DNA from: Bradyrhizobium lablabi
GTDB lineage: Bacteria > Pseudomonadota > Alphaproteobacteria > Rhizobiales > Xanthobacteraceae
NCBI RefSeq assembly: GCF_018129385.1
Contig: NZ_JAFCLN010000001.1
Location: 496,001-560,000, forward strand
Direction of reading: 5' to 3'
Length of the DNA stretch: 64,000 nucleotides
Below the pieces are notes generated by a model. That model saw only the letters and a program-made list of their open reading frames with translations, did no database searches and was not told the origin of the DNA. The position numbers were made by a program, and so were the translations under genes. This document shows, piece by piece, positions 30,632 to 39,978 of the stretch. Numbering within the stretch: position 1 is the first letter of the stretch; every line of letters begins with the position of its first letter.

Positions 30632-31258
30632 CTAAGCCGCCAGCGCCTTTTCTTCCGACACCACCTTCTGCACCGCCGGCCGCTCTTGCATGCGTTTGCG
30701 ATGTGCGACGACACCAGGCAGTTTTGCGAGGTCGACGCCGTCGCCCTCCAGCCAGCCGCTGATCGTGTAGAGATAGGGATCGCAGATCGTGTACTGCTCG
30801 CCCATCACCCACGGCCCTTTCAAGAGGTCACGCTCGATCAGGGCGAAGCATGCCGACATCGTCTCCGGCACCTTGCGCTTCATGTCGGCGAACGAGGTCT
30901 CTTCGGTTGCCCAGCGATAGCCGCGCCCCTTGTGGGCGTGGCAGACATGCACGGTGGAACAGAGATAATTGTTGATCGACTGCACCTGCGCGAATGCAAA
31001 GGCGTCGTCGAACGGCGCGAGCTTTGCGTTCGGAAAACTCTGTGCAATGAAGGCAAGGATCGCCGGCGTCTCGGTGATCACGCCCTTGTCCGTCACCAGC
31101 GCGGGCACGCGGCCCTTGGCGTTGATCTTGAGATAGTCCGGGCTGTTCTGCTGGTTGGTTTTGAAATCGAGCCGGTCGGTGGTGTAGGCCGCGCCGGCCT
31201 CCTCCAGTGCGATATGCGAAGCAAGCGCACAGGTGCCGGTGGCGTAATAGAGCTTCAT
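30632..31258 (-). CDS. Glutathione S-transferase family protein
   Basis: 208 residues. N-terminal thioredoxin-like domain MKLYYATGTCALASHIALEE with NAKGRVPALVTDKGVITETP, and an alpha-helical C-terminal domain. Two consecutive ATG codons (31261 and 31258) follow the ribosome site GGAGAGG; I use 31258, which gives the family N-terminus. The sequence is closest to beta-class bacterial GSTs. Divergent from the FAD monooxygenase gene. Confidence 0.9.
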   Translation of the reverse strand: MKLYYATGTCALASHIALEEAGAAYTTDRLDFKTNQQNSPDYLKINAKGRVPALVTDKGVITETPAILAFIAQSFPNAKLAPFDDAFAFAQVQSINNYLCSTVHVCHAHKGRGYRWATEETSFADMKRKVPETMSACFALIERDLLKGPWVMGEQYTICDPYLYTISGWLEGDGVDLAKLPGVVAHRKRMQERPAVQKVVSEEKALAA

Positions 31259-31395
31259 CATGACGTTCCTCTCCCGAAAAGCCCGCGGGACGTTAACGGC
31301 GCATCCCGGCGCCGTCCATGCCGAAACGCCGCCTTTCGCGGTTGCCCAAAACGCTGCTCCCATGTCATGACGATGTCAAATAGCAGGGGCGTATC

Positions 31396-32673
31396 ATGAC
31401 CATACTCATCGCAGGCGGCGGCATCGGCGGGCTCACGCTGGCACTCAGCCTGCACCAGATCGGCGTGCCCGCGCGCGTATTCGAGAGCGTGCCGGAGCTG
31501 AGGCCGCTTGGCGTCGGCATCAACGTGCTGCCGCATGCGGTGCGCGAGCTGATCGAGCTCGGCCTGCACGATGCGCTCGATGCTTCCGCCGTGCGCACGC
31601 GCGAGCTCGCCTATTTCTCAAAACACGGCAAGCCGATCTGGAGCGAGCCGCGCGGCATCGAGGCCGGCTACAAATGGCCGCAATTTTCGATCCATCGCGG
31701 CATGCTGCAACAGATCCTGCTCGATGCGGCGATCGAGCGGCTCGGCCGCGACAACATCCTGACCAGCCATCACCTCACCGGCTGGATCGAAACGGCGAAC
31801 GGCATCCGCGCCGACTTCATCGACAAGGCGACCGGCAAGCCGGCCGGTACTTACGAAGGCGACCTGCTGATCGCCGCCGACGGCATCCATTCCGCGGTGC
31901 GCGAAAAACTCTACCCGAAGGAAGGCCCGCCGATCTGGAATGGCCGCATTCTCTGGCGCGGCATCACCGCAAGCGATGCGTTCCTCACCGGCCGCACCAT
32001 GATCATGGCCGGCCACGAGATCCTGAAATTCGTCTGCTATCCGATTTCGAAGACGCCCGACGCCGATGGCAAGCACCAGATCAACTGGGTCGCCGAACGC
32101 CACATGCCGCCGAGCTATCAATGGCGCCGCGAGGACTATAACCGCACGGCAAAACTCGAGGAGTTCTTGCCGTGGTTCAGGGATTGGAAGTTCGACTGGC
32201 TCGACGTGCCCGGGCTGATCGAGAACTGCCCGCACGCCTACGAATACCCGCTGGTCGACCGCGATCCGATCCCGCAATGGACCTTTGGCCGCGTCACGCT
32301 GATGGGCGATGCCGCGCACCCGATGTACCCGATCGGCTCCAACGGTGCCTCACAGGCGATTCTGGATGCACGCGTCATCACCCGCGAGATTCTGTCAAAG
32401 GGCGCGACCAATGCGGCGCTTGCGGCCTATGAGGCCGAGCGGCGGCCCGCCACCACCGACCTCGTGATGCTCAACCGCCGCAACGGGCCGGAGCAGGTGA
32501 TGCAACTGGTCGAGGAGCGCGCGCCGGATGGATACAAGGTCGTCACCGACGTGCTGTCGCAGCAGGAACTGGAAGACATCGCCGCGAACTACAAGCGCGT
32601 CGCGGGGTTTCAGGTCGAGGGGCTGAATGCAAAGCCGCCGATCGTGCAATTGCCGAAGCGGGCGAGCGCGTAG
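31396..32673 (+). CDS. FAD-dependent monooxygenase (PhzS/salicylate hydroxylase-like)
   Basis: 425 residues. The FAD-binding Rossmann motif TILIAGGGIGGLTLALSL is at the start. The second FAD motif GRVTLMGDAAHPMYPIGSNG lies near residue 297, and the DG motif LLIAADGIHSAVR is in the middle. Members hydroxylate aromatic rings with NAD(P)H and O2. Substrate not predictable. Divergent from the GST gene. Confidence 0.9.
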   Translation: MTILIAGGGIGGLTLALSLHQIGVPARVFESVPELRPLGVGINVLPHAVRELIELGLHDALDASAVRTRELAYFSKHGKPIWSEPRGIEAGYKWPQFSIHRGMLQQILLDAAIERLGRDNILTSHHLTGWIETANGIRADFIDKATGKPAGTYEGDLLIAADGIHSAVREKLYPKEGPPIWNGRILWRGITASDAFLTGRTMIMAGHEILKFVCYPISKTPDADGKHQINWVAERHMPPSYQWRREDYNRTAKLEEFLPWFRDWKFDWLDVPGLIENCPHAYEYPLVDRDPIPQWTFGRVTLMGDAAHPMYPIGSNGASQAILDARVITREILSKGATNAALAAYEAERRPATTDLVMLNRRNGPEQVMQLVEERAPDGYKVVTDVLSQQELEDIAANYKRVAGFQVEGLNAKPPIVQLPKRASA

Positions 32674-32680
32674 CCGCTAC

Positions 32681-32766
32681 CGTCATTGCGAGCGAAGCGA
32701 AGCAATCCAGCTTTGCCACGCGAAGAAAGCTGGATTGCTTCGTCGCAAGCGCTCCTCGCAATGACG
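32681..32766. repeat. Inverted repeat, family C
   Basis: CGTCATTGCGAGCGAAGCGA... paired with a near-complement ending CTCCTCGCAATGACG, with AGCAATCCAG and CTGGATTGCT inside. Copies at 49253, 59810 and a half copy at 20412. Confidence 0.85.
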
Positions 32767-32777
32767 ACCAGGCTGCG

Positions 32778-33197
32778 TTACCTCAGCGCCTTCGCGCTAT
32801 CGACGAGCCGGATGCTGGTCGAACCCGTGGCCACCACCGTGCCGTCCTCGGCCATCAGCTTGCCTTCGACGAAAGCCACCGTCTTGCCGAGCTGAGTCAC
32901 CCGCGCCTCGCCGGTGATCGGGCCGGGCCTGGCCGGGGACAGGAAATTCACGGTCATGCTGATGGTCGAGGTGTAGAGTTTTCCATCGGTCATGGCGAAC
33001 ACCGCCGGCCCCATGGTGTCGTCGAGCATGGCCGAGAGCAGGCCGCCCTGGACGAAGCCCGCCGGATTGCAGAACTCCCGCCTGCCCTCAAAACCGATCC
33101 GGATCCAGCCTTCCTCGGGACGCGCATCCAGCAGATGCCAGCCGAGCAGCGTCGCGCAAGGCGGCATGGTCATGCGGTCGAACACGGTCGTCGTCAT
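32778..33197 (-). CDS. PaaI family thioesterase
   Basis: 139 residues. A hotdog-fold thioesterase. The segment GFVQGGLLSAMLDDTMGPAV, with the helix carrying the catalytic acid, and the tail AFVEGKLMAEDGTVVATGSTS are typical. Hydrolyses acyl-CoA thioesters; PaaI acts in phenylacetate degradation, but here no paa genes are near. Confidence 0.9.
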   Translation of the reverse strand: MTTTVFDRMTMPPCATLLGWHLLDARPEEGWIRIGFEGRREFCNPAGFVQGGLLSAMLDDTMGPAVFAMTDGKLYTSTISMTVNFLSPARPGPITGEARVTQLGKTVAFVEGKLMAEDGTVVATGSTSIRLVDSAKALR

Positions 33198-33254
33198 GGG
33201 AGCCTCCGTTTGCCCCCTGTTACCGCAGGCATGCTGACAGCATGGTGTCAGCAG

Positions 33255-34331
33255 CTATTCACCGAGGCCGTGCGCGATGGCCTTGCGCATGACATTGGGC
33301 AGCGCCTCGCTGTCCAGCGTCGCGATGGGCACCCAGCGCATATCGTCCGGCGCCCGCGTGCGCGCGGGAACCTTTGCGGTGTAGATCACGAGCTCCAGCG
33401 GGAAATGCGTGAAGACATGGGTGACCACGCCCGCCTTGCGATGCCAGCGCGCGATGCCATTGAGTGCCGGCGCCTGCTTCAGCGCGGCCTTGTCGTCCTG
33501 CGCCGCGAGCCAGTCGGAGCCCGGCACTTCGGTCATGCCGCCGAGCAGGCCTTTTTCGGGGCGCGAGCGCACCAGCAGCTCGTCGCCGCGGGTCACGATG
33601 AAAGCGGCGCCGCGGCGCAGCGTGCCGCTCTTTTTCGGCGCCTTGCGGGGAAAGGTTTCCGCATCGCCCCGCATCCGCGCGGCACAGCCTTCGTTCAGCG
33701 GACAGAGCGCGCAGGCCGGCTTCTTCGGCGTGCAGACCGACGAGCCGAGGTCCATCAGCGCCTGCGCGCTGTCGCCGGCGCGACAGTCGGCCAATAGCGT
33801 CGCCGCCAGTTGCTGGATTTTTGGCTTGGCCTGCGGCAGCGGGTCTTCAACCGCATAGAGGCGCGACACCACGCGCTCGATATTGCCGTCGACCGGCATG
33901 GTCCTGATGTCGAAGGCGATCGCCGCAATCGCGGACGCGGTGTACGGCCCGATCCCCGGCAGCGAGCGCAGTCCCTCTTCGGTATCCGGAAACAGCCCGC
34001 CATGATCGCGCAGCACCGCCACCGCGCAGGCGTGCAGATTGCGCGCCCGCGAGTAATAGCCGAGCCCGGCCCACATGCGCAGAACATCGTCGAGCGAGGC
34101 GCGCCCAAGCGAAGCGACATCCGGCCAGCGCGCCAGAAACTTTTCGAAATAAGGCCCGACGGTTTTGACGCCGGTCTGCTGTAGCATGATCTCCGACAGC
34201 CACACCCGGTACGGATCGGCCCGCTCCCCGGCCGGCGGCCGCCACGGCAGCCGGCGGCGATGGCGGTCGTACCAGGCGAGCAGGAGCGCGGGGCGCGCGT
34301 CAGCGCTTTCGACGGCGTCCTGCTTCGTCAT
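33255..34331 (-). CDS. mutY: A/G-specific adenine glycosylase
   Basis: 358 residues. Removes adenine opposite 8-oxoguanine. The catalytic Glu47 sits in WLSEIMLQQT. The HhH motif LPGIGPYTASAIAAIAF is at 124-140, PVDGNIERV contains the catalytic Asp148, and the [4Fe-4S] ligands are Cys200, Cys207, Cys210 and Cys216. The C-terminal NUDIX-like domain recognises 8-oxoG. ATG 34331 starts MTKQDAVESADARP; an upstream in-frame codon would extend into the higBA promoter. Confidence 0.95.
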   Translation of the reverse strand: MTKQDAVESADARPALLLAWYDRHRRRLPWRPPAGERADPYRVWLSEIMLQQTGVKTVGPYFEKFLARWPDVASLGRASLDDVLRMWAGLGYYSRARNLHACAVAVLRDHGGLFPDTEEGLRSLPGIGPYTASAIAAIAFDIRTMPVDGNIERVVSRLYAVEDPLPQAKPKIQQLAATLLADCRAGDSAQALMDLGSSVCTPKKPACALCPLNEGCAARMRGDAETFPRKAPKKSGTLRRGAAFIVTRGDELLVRSRPEKGLLGGMTEVPGSDWLAAQDDKAALKQAPALNGIARWHRKAGVVTHVFTHFPLELVIYTAKVPARTRAPDDMRWVPIATLDSEALPNVMRKAIAHGLGE

Positions 34332-34394
34332 GATTGCGGTCGATCGAGGCACGGCACATCTTAGAATTGGAATCACTGAAAGACCAGCGTTGCT

Positions 34395-34419
34395 CACTAT
34401 AACGCATTGCGTTATAGTG
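34395..34419. promoter_or_regulatory. Perfect 25-bp palindrome, probable HigA operator
   Basis: CACTATAACGCA, a single T, and TGCGTTATAGTG form a perfect palindrome ending five bases before the higB ATG. It contains TATAAC, a possible -10. Binding by the HTH antitoxin at this position would repress the module. Confidence 0.65.
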
Positions 34420-34423
34420 GCTC

Positions 34424-34708
34424 ATGATCCAGAACTTTGCCGATCCCGAAACAGAGTTGATCTGGTCCGGCCGGCGGAGCCGAAAGTTGCCATCCGACAT
34501 TCAAAACGTTGCCCTGAGGAAGCTTCGTCTTTTGAATCAGGCCCGAGTGCTTACGGACCTTCGTGTACCTCCCGGCAATCGGCTTGAAGCCCTGAAAGCT
34601 GATCGGCAGGGACAGCATTCGATCCGGATCAACGATCAGTGGCGGATATGTTTCGTTTGGGACGAAGGAGGACCGGCGCATGTCGAAATCGTCGACTACC
34701 ATGACTAA
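34424..34708 (+). CDS. higB: Type II toxin HigB
   Basis: 94 residues. A RelE-fold toxin: [20 protein letters not shown] at the start, [20 protein letters not shown] in the middle, and [20 protein letters not shown] at the end. HigB toxins cleave mRNA on the ribosome. The toxin precedes the antitoxin, as in hig modules. It overlaps higA by 29 bases. Confidence 0.9.
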   Translation: MIQNFADPETELIWSGRRSRKLPSDIQNVALRKLRLLNQARVLTDLRVPPGNRLEALKADRQGQHSIRINDQWRICFVWDEGGPAHVEIVDYHD

Positions 34709-35000
34709 AGGCGGGCTGCTTCAAAACCCCCACCCAGGCGAAATCCTGCTTGAGGAATTTCTCAAGCCAATGGGGCTTAGTCAGAATGCGCTGGCGCGCG
34801 CGGTGCATGTGCCTCCCCGCCGCATCAACGAGATTGTGTTGGGAAAGCGCGACATTACAGCCGATACCGATCTACGGCTGGCGCGCTATTTCGGTATGTC
34901 GGAAGGCTTCTTTCTGGGTCTACAGATGGATTACGACCTGATGCAACGGCGGCGCCAGATCGATCGCGACTTGAAGGCGATCCGGCCGCGCGCGGCGTGA
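34680..35000 (+). CDS. higA: Antitoxin HigA
   Basis: 106 residues. An XRE-type helix-turn-helix protein ([20 protein letters not shown], then [20 protein letters not shown]) that neutralises HigB and probably binds the palindrome at 34395. ATG 34680 is favoured by a strong AGGAGG eight bases upstream, although ATG 34701 ([14 protein letters not shown]) is closer to some homologues. The 34680 start overlaps higB. Confidence 0.92.
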   Translation: MSKSSTTMTKGGLLQNPHPGEILLEEFLKPMGLSQNALARAVHVPPRRINEIVLGKRDITADTDLRLARYFGMSEGFFLGLQMDYDLMQRRRQIDRDLKAIRPRAA

Positions 35001-35012
35001 TATAGTCGACCC

Positions 35013-35492
35013 ATGTCCAGACCCGGCCCGATCAGTGCAAAGCCGCTTTCCGTCCTGCTCAGCGACGTCTTCTCCGACGCCTACGCCAAGCAGGGGTTTG
35101 CGGCGCGCGAACTGGTGACGCGCTGGGCGGAGATCGCGGGCAGCGACATCGCCCGGCATTCCGAGCCGCTGAAGATGCAGTGGCCACGGCCGGTGGAAGG
35201 GCAGCCGCAGGAACCGGCGACGCTGGTGCTGCGGGTGGAAGGGCCGGCGGCGCTGGAGATCCAGCACAAGGCCGACGTCATCCTCGAGCGGGTCAACCGC
35301 TTCTTTGGCTGGCACGCGGTCGGGCGGCTGGCGCTGCGGCAGGCGCCGCTGTCGCGGCGGGACCGGCCTGCCCGGCCCCGGCCGCCCGATGCCAAGGCGG
35401 TGGAAGCAGTGGCCAAATCCCTGTCCGCAGTGGAGGATGATGAATTGCGGGCCGCGCTGGCGCGGCTGGGCGCTGCGATCAAGCGAAATTGA
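35013..35492 (+). CDS. DciA-like (DUF721) protein
   Basis: 159 residues. The KH-like N-terminal fold: KPLSVLLSDVFSDAYAKQGF, RELVTRWAEIAGSDIARHSE, then LVLRVEGPAALEIQHKADVI and ILERVNRFFGWHAVGRLALR. DciA helps load the replicative helicase in many bacteria; alphaproteobacterial members are less studied. The C-terminal tail is a Pro/Arg-rich linker followed by a helix. It lies between the higBA insertion and dsbA, next to smc. Confidence 0.85.
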   Translation: MSRPGPISAKPLSVLLSDVFSDAYAKQGFAARELVTRWAEIAGSDIARHSEPLKMQWPRPVEGQPQEPATLVLRVEGPAALEIQHKADVILERVNRFFGWHAVGRLALRQAPLSRRDRPARPRPPDAKAVEAVAKSLSAVEDDELRAALARLGAAIKRN

Positions 35493-35610
35493 GTCTTTTC
35501 GTTTCGCTGGCGGTGGCAACCCGCCATTGCCACAATTATTGTTTCAAGCTAGCGAGTAGCCGCTTTTTCAAGTCCATTCAGGCGTGTACGCGCCAATCCG
35601 GGAGTTCACC

Positions 35611-36267
35611 TTGATCATCACGCGCCGCGCCTTTACCGCCGCCCTGTCGCTGACGGGCTTGAGCCTGCTCGCCGGTTTTTCGCCGCTGCGCCTGATCACG
35701 GAAGCGGCGGCGCAAAGCGCGGCCGAGGTCGCCAAACCGGTGTCGCTGCCGGACATGGCTTTAGGCCCGGCCAACGCGCCCGTGACCATCACCGAATTCG
35801 CCTCGATGACCTGCCCGCATTGCGCTGATTTCAACGAAAAGGTGTTCCCGAAGATCAAGTCGGAATACATCGACACGGGCAAGATCCGCTACGTGTTCCG
35901 CGAATTCCCGCTCGACATCAAGGCCGCCGCCGGCTCGATGCTGGCCCGCTGCATCGCCAAGGACGATGCCGGCAAATATTTTGCCGTCATCGACATGCTG
36001 TTCAAGCAGCAGAACGACTGGGTGCTCAAGAACACCACCGAGACCCTGACGCGGATCGGCAAACAGGCCGGGCTGAGCGGACAGCAGGTCGAAGACTGCC
36101 TCAAGGACCAGGCGCTGCTCGACAAGATCGCCGCCGATCAGAAATACGCCGCCGACGTCCTGAAGGTGAATTCGACCCCGACCTTCTTCATCAATGGCGA
36201 GATGATCAAGGGCGACACAAGGTTCGAGGAATTCGACAAGCGGATCAAAGCTCTGTTGAAAAGCTGA
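35611..36267 (+). CDS. DsbA family thiol-disulfide oxidoreductase
   Basis: 218 residues from TTG 35611, with GGGAG six bases upstream. The N-terminal TRRAFTAALSLTGLSLLAG looks like a signal peptide with a possible Tat twin Arg. The thioredoxin-like domain with the DsbA helical insert has the redox pair CPHC (Cys68, Cys71) and the cis-Pro in STPTFF. A GTG at 35584 would add nine residues and lacks a ribosome site. It probably oxidises or reduces exported proteins in the periplasm. First in the order dsbA-smc. Confidence 0.9.
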   Translation: MIITRRAFTAALSLTGLSLLAGFSPLRLITEAAAQSAAEVAKPVSLPDMALGPANAPVTITEFASMTCPHCADFNEKVFPKIKSEYIDTGKIRYVFREFPLDIKAAAGSMLARCIAKDDAGKYFAVIDMLFKQQNDWVLKNTTETLTRIGKQAGLSGQQVEDCLKDQALLDKIAADQKYAADVLKVNSTPTFFINGEMIKGDTRFEEFDKRIKALLKS

Positions 36268-36294
36268 TTCGCAAAGCGCTGATGTGTTCGATTC

Positions 36295-36315
36295 GCTGGA
36301 CAGGCTAAGTCCAGC
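36295..36315 (+). terminator. Possible terminator hairpin after dsbA
   Basis: GCTGGAC and GTCCAGC flank a seven-base loop, about 28 bases after the dsbA stop. The following sequence is AAAAG, not a T-run, so intrinsic termination is uncertain. Confidence 0.3.
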
Positions 36316-36519
36316 AAAAGCCTTCACAAACACGCCATAAAAGCTTTGGGAAAAGCAGGCCGCGGCGGTTGCCCTTCTGCCCCGGCCCCGCCATTGTCGC
36401 GCCCCATGAGAGGCGCATAAAGCGACTCACCACACCGACATTGCCTTCTATGGTATTGTCACGGCAGGGAGATTCGCGCCTTTGCCAGCGAAGAACCTTG
36501 CCAACAGAGAATTGTGTCG

Positions 36520-39500
36520 ATGAAACTCACGCGCCTGCGCCTTCACGGTTTCAAGTCGTTCGTCGAACCCACTGACTTCATGATCGAACCCGGCCTCACC
36601 GGCGTGGTCGGTCCGAACGGCTGCGGCAAGTCGAATCTGGTGGAAGCGCTGCGCTGGGCGATGGGCGAAACCTCGCACAAATCGCTGCGCGCGGCCGACA
36701 TGGACGCGGTGATCTTTGCCGGTTCCGGCAACCGTCCGGCGCGCAACCACGCCGAAGTCGTGATGACGATCGACAACACCGATCGCTCGGCGCCGGCCGC
36801 CATGAATGACAGCCAGATCCTGGAGATCTCCCGCCGCATCGAGCGCGAGGCCGGTTCCGTCTATCGCATCAACGGCCGCGACGTGCGTGCGCGCGACGTG
36901 CAGATCCTGTTCGCGGACGCTGCGACCGGCGCGCGTTCTCCGGCGCTGGTCCACCAGGGCAAGATCGGCGAGATCATTCAGGCAAAACCCGAGCAGCGCC
37001 GCCGCGTGCTGGAAGACGCCGCGGGCGTCGCCGGCCTGCACGCCCGCCGCCATGAAGCAGAACTTCGGCTGAAGGCCGCCGAGACCAACCTCACCCGCGT
37101 CGAGGACGTGATCGGACAACTCGCGGGCCAAATGGACGGCCTGAAGCGGCAGGCGCGGCAGGCGATCCGCTACCGCGAGGTCGCCGCCAAGGTGCGCAAG
37201 GCCGAGGCCACGCTGTTCCATCTGCGCTGGATCGAAGCCAATGCCGACGTCGGCGAGGCCGGCCGCACCCACGACCTCAATGTCCGCGAGATGGCCGAGC
37301 GCACCCGCGAACAGGCCGAGGCCGCCCGCATCCAGGCGGTGCGCGCGTCCGAACTGCCGGCGCTGCGCGAGGCCGAAGCCCGCGCCGCGGCCGGCCTACA
37401 GCGGCTGACCAATGCGCGCGAACTGCTCGACCGCGAGGAGGAGCGCGCCAAGGAACGTGTCAGCGAACTCGACCGCCGCCTCAACCAGTTCACCGCCGAC
37501 ATCGCCCGCGAGCAGCAGCAGAGCTCGGACGCCGAAGTCGCCCTCCAGCGGTTGGATGCCGAAGACTCCGAACTGAAGGAAGAGATCAAGTCGCGCGTCG
37601 AGAAGCGCAGCGGCGTCGACGAGCGCGTGGCGGAAGCCGAAGCCACGCTCGCCGGTTCCGAAAAGCTGTTCGCCGAACTCACCACGGCCCTTGCCGACCT
37701 CACCGCCAAGCGCAATCAGCTCGAGGCCGGCGTGCGCACCCACCGCGAGCGGCTGGCGCGGCTCGACCAGGAAATCGCCAATGTCGAGCGCGACGAGCAG
37801 AAGCTCGAGCAGGAGACCGGCGGCCTCGGCGATCTCGCCGCGCTCTCGATCGCCATGAACACGGCGCAGCACAATCTGGCCGAGGCAGAAGCCGCGGCGC
37901 AGACCAGTGAAGGTGCGCATGTGGCCGCCCGGCAGACGCTGGAGGCGTCGCGCGCCCCGCTGGTGGATGCCGAGAAGCGCGTGCAGCGGCTGGAGACCGA
38001 AGCGCGGACCATCTCAAAGTTGGTCAACGGCGAGACCAAGAATTTGTGGCCGCCGATCATCGACGGCATCACCGTCACCAAGGGATATGAAAAAGCGATC
38101 GGCGCCGTGCTCGGCGACGATCTCGATGCGCCCGTCGATCCTTCCGCGCCGATGCGCTGGACCAATGTCGGGGTCGTCGACGGCGACCCCGCGCTGCCCG
38201 GGGGCGTCGATTCCCTCGCCAATCATGTGCAGGCCCCGGCCGAGCTGTCGCGCCGCCTCGCGCAGATCGGCGTCGTGGCCAAGGAGCGCGGCGCGGAGCT
38301 GGTGTCGCAGCTCAAGACCGGGCAACGATTGGTGTCGCTGGAAGGCGACGTCTGGCGCTGGGACGGTTTTGTCGCCGCCGCGCATGCCCCGACCGGCGCG
38401 GCCCGCCGTCTCGCCGAACGCGCGCGCCTCGTTGATATCGAGAACGAGCTGGAGCAGGCGCGCGTCGACGCCACCGCCAAGCGGCAGGCGCTGGAAACCG
38501 CGGAAGCGGATTTGAAGGCTGCGGCGTCGGCCGAATCCGCCGCACGCGAAGCTTGGCGTGCCGCCCAGCGCGAGGCCGATGCCGCGCGCGAGCGCCATGC
38601 CGCGACCGAGCGTGAGATCAACCGCCATGCCGCGCGCCGCTCCGCGTTGACCGAAGCGCGCAGCCGCCTCACCGCCGACCGCGCCGAGGCCGAAGCTACA
38701 CATGAGAGTGCGAACGCCGCGCTGGCGGAGCTGCCGCCGGGCTTCGAGACTGAATCAAAGCTCTCCGCCGTGCGGGCCGAGATCGAAGGCCATCGCCGGA
38801 TGGCCGCGCAAGTCCGCGCCGAAGCACAGGCGCTGGCGCGCGAGGCAGAACTCGCCGACAAGCGCGTGCAGGCGATCGTGGCCGAGCGCACCGAATGGCA
38901 GAACCGCCGGCAGAGCGCGGCCTCGCAGATTTCCACCATCGAGGCCCGCATCGTCGAGCTCACCACCGAGCGGATGGAGCTTGAAAATGCGCCGGCGGTG
39001 TTTGCCGAGAAGCGCAGCGCGCTGATCAGCGAGATCCAGCACGCCGAGACCGACCGCAGCGCCGCCGCCGACGCGCTGGCCGCCGCCGAAACCCTGATGG
39101 CGGAGACCGACCGCGCCGCCAAGGCCTCGCTCGAAGCGCTCTCTTCGGCCCGCGAAGCCTGCGCCCGCGCCGAAGAGCGCATGGAAGGCACCAAGCGCCG
39201 TCTCGCCGATATCGAGCGCGAAATCCACGACATGCTCGAGGTTGAGCCGCAGGCGGTGGCCGGCCTTGCCGAGATCGAGCCGGGCACGGAATTGCCGCCG
39301 CTCGCCGAGATCGAGGAGAACCTCGAAAAGATGCGCCGCGACCGCGAGCGGCTCGGCGCGGTCAATTTGCGCGCCGAGGAAGAGCTGCGCGAGGTCGAGA
39401 CCCAGCACACCGCACTCACCACCGAGCGCGACGACCTGGTCGAGGCCATCAAGCGGCTGCGCCAGGGCATCCAGAGCCTCAACCGCGAAGCGCGCGAGCG

Positions 39501-39978
39501 GCTGCTCACCTCGTTCGAGGTCGTCAATACCCACTTCAAGCGGCTGTTCACGGAGCTGTTCGGCGGCGGCGAGGCGGCGCTGCATCTGATCGAAAGCGAC
39601 GACCCCCTGGAGGCCGGCCTCGAGATCATCGCAAAACCGCCGGGCAAGAAACCGCAGACGCTGTCGCTGCTGTCGGGCGGCGAGCAGGCGCTGACCGCGC
39701 TCGCGCTGATCTTCGCCGTGTTCCTCACCAACCCCTCGCCGATCTGCGTGCTGGACGAGGTCGACGCGCCGCTCGACGACCACAACGTCGAACGCTTCTG
39801 CAACCTGCTGCACGAGATGACCTCGTCGACCGAGACGCGCTTTATCATCATCACGCACAACCCGATCACCATGGCGCGCATGAACCGGCTGTTCGGCGTC
39901 ACCATGGCCGAGCGCGGCGTGTCGCAGCTTGTGTCGGTCGATCTCGAGGACGCGGTCAAGATCCTCGACGTGGCGTGA
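36520..39978 (+). CDS. smc: Chromosome segregation protein SMC
   Basis: 1152 residues. The condensin-like ATPase of chromosome organisation. Head motifs: Walker A GPNGCGKSNL at 31-40 and, in the C-terminal head, LSGGEQALTALALIFAVF and the Walker B stretch ICVLDEVDAPLDDHN. Long coiled coils (about 170-500 and 650-1000) surround a hinge near 500-640 with GYEKAIGAVLGDDLDAP. ATG 36520 gives the family N-terminus MKLTRLRLHGFKSF. The TGA stop overlaps the GTG start of the Rsm22-type gene. Confidence 0.98.
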   Translation: MKLTRLRLHGFKSFVEPTDFMIEPGLTGVVGPNGCGKSNLVEALRWAMGETSHKSLRAADMDAVIFAGSGNRPARNHAEVVMTIDNTDRSAPAAMNDSQILEISRRIEREAGSVYRINGRDVRARDVQILFADAATGARSPALVHQGKIGEIIQAKPEQRRRVLEDAAGVAGLHARRHEAELRLKAAETNLTRVEDVIGQLAGQMDGLKRQARQAIRYREVAAKVRKAEATLFHLRWIEANADVGEAGRTHDLNVREMAERTREQAEAARIQAVRASELPALREAEARAAAGLQRLTNARELLDREEERAKERVSELDRRLNQFTADIAREQQQSSDAEVALQRLDAEDSELKEEIKSRVEKRSGVDERVAEAEATLAGSEKLFAELTTALADLTAKRNQLEAGVRTHRERLARLDQEIANVERDEQKLEQETGGLGDLAALSIAMNTAQHNLAEAEAAAQTSEGAHVAARQTLEASRAPLVDAEKRVQRLETEARTISKLVNGETKNLWPPIIDGITVTKGYEKAIGAVLGDDLDAPVDPSAPMRWTNVGVVDGDPALPGGVDSLANHVQAPAELSRRLAQIGVVAKERGAELVSQLKTGQRLVSLEGDVWRWDGFVAAAHAPTGAARRLAERARLVDIENELEQARVDATAKRQALETAEADLKAAASAESAAREAWRAAQREADAARERHAATEREINRHAARRSALTEARSRLTADRAEAEATHESANAALAELPPGFETESKLSAVRAEIEGHRRMAAQVRAEAQALAREAELADKRVQAIVAERTEWQNRRQSAASQISTIEARIVELTTERMELENAPAVFAEKRSALISEIQHAETDRSAAADALAAAETLMAETDRAAKASLEALSSAREACARAEERMEGTKRRLADIEREIHDMLEVEPQAVAGLAEIEPGTELPPLAEIEENLEKMRRDRERLGAVNLRAEEELREVETQHTALTTERDDLVEAIKRLRQGIQSLNREARERLLTSFEVVNTHFKRLFTELFGGGEAALHLIESDDPLEAGLEIIAKPPGKKPQTLSLLSGGEQALTALALIFAVFLTNPSPICVLDEVDAPLDDHNVERFCNLLHEMTSSTETRFIIITHNPITMARMNRLFGVTMAERGVSQLVSVDLEDAVKILDVA

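Noticed and set aside
38223..39959. 578-codon open frame antisense to smc
   Set aside because: Ser/Arg-rich shadow of the SMC coiled-coil and head regions; no family motifs.
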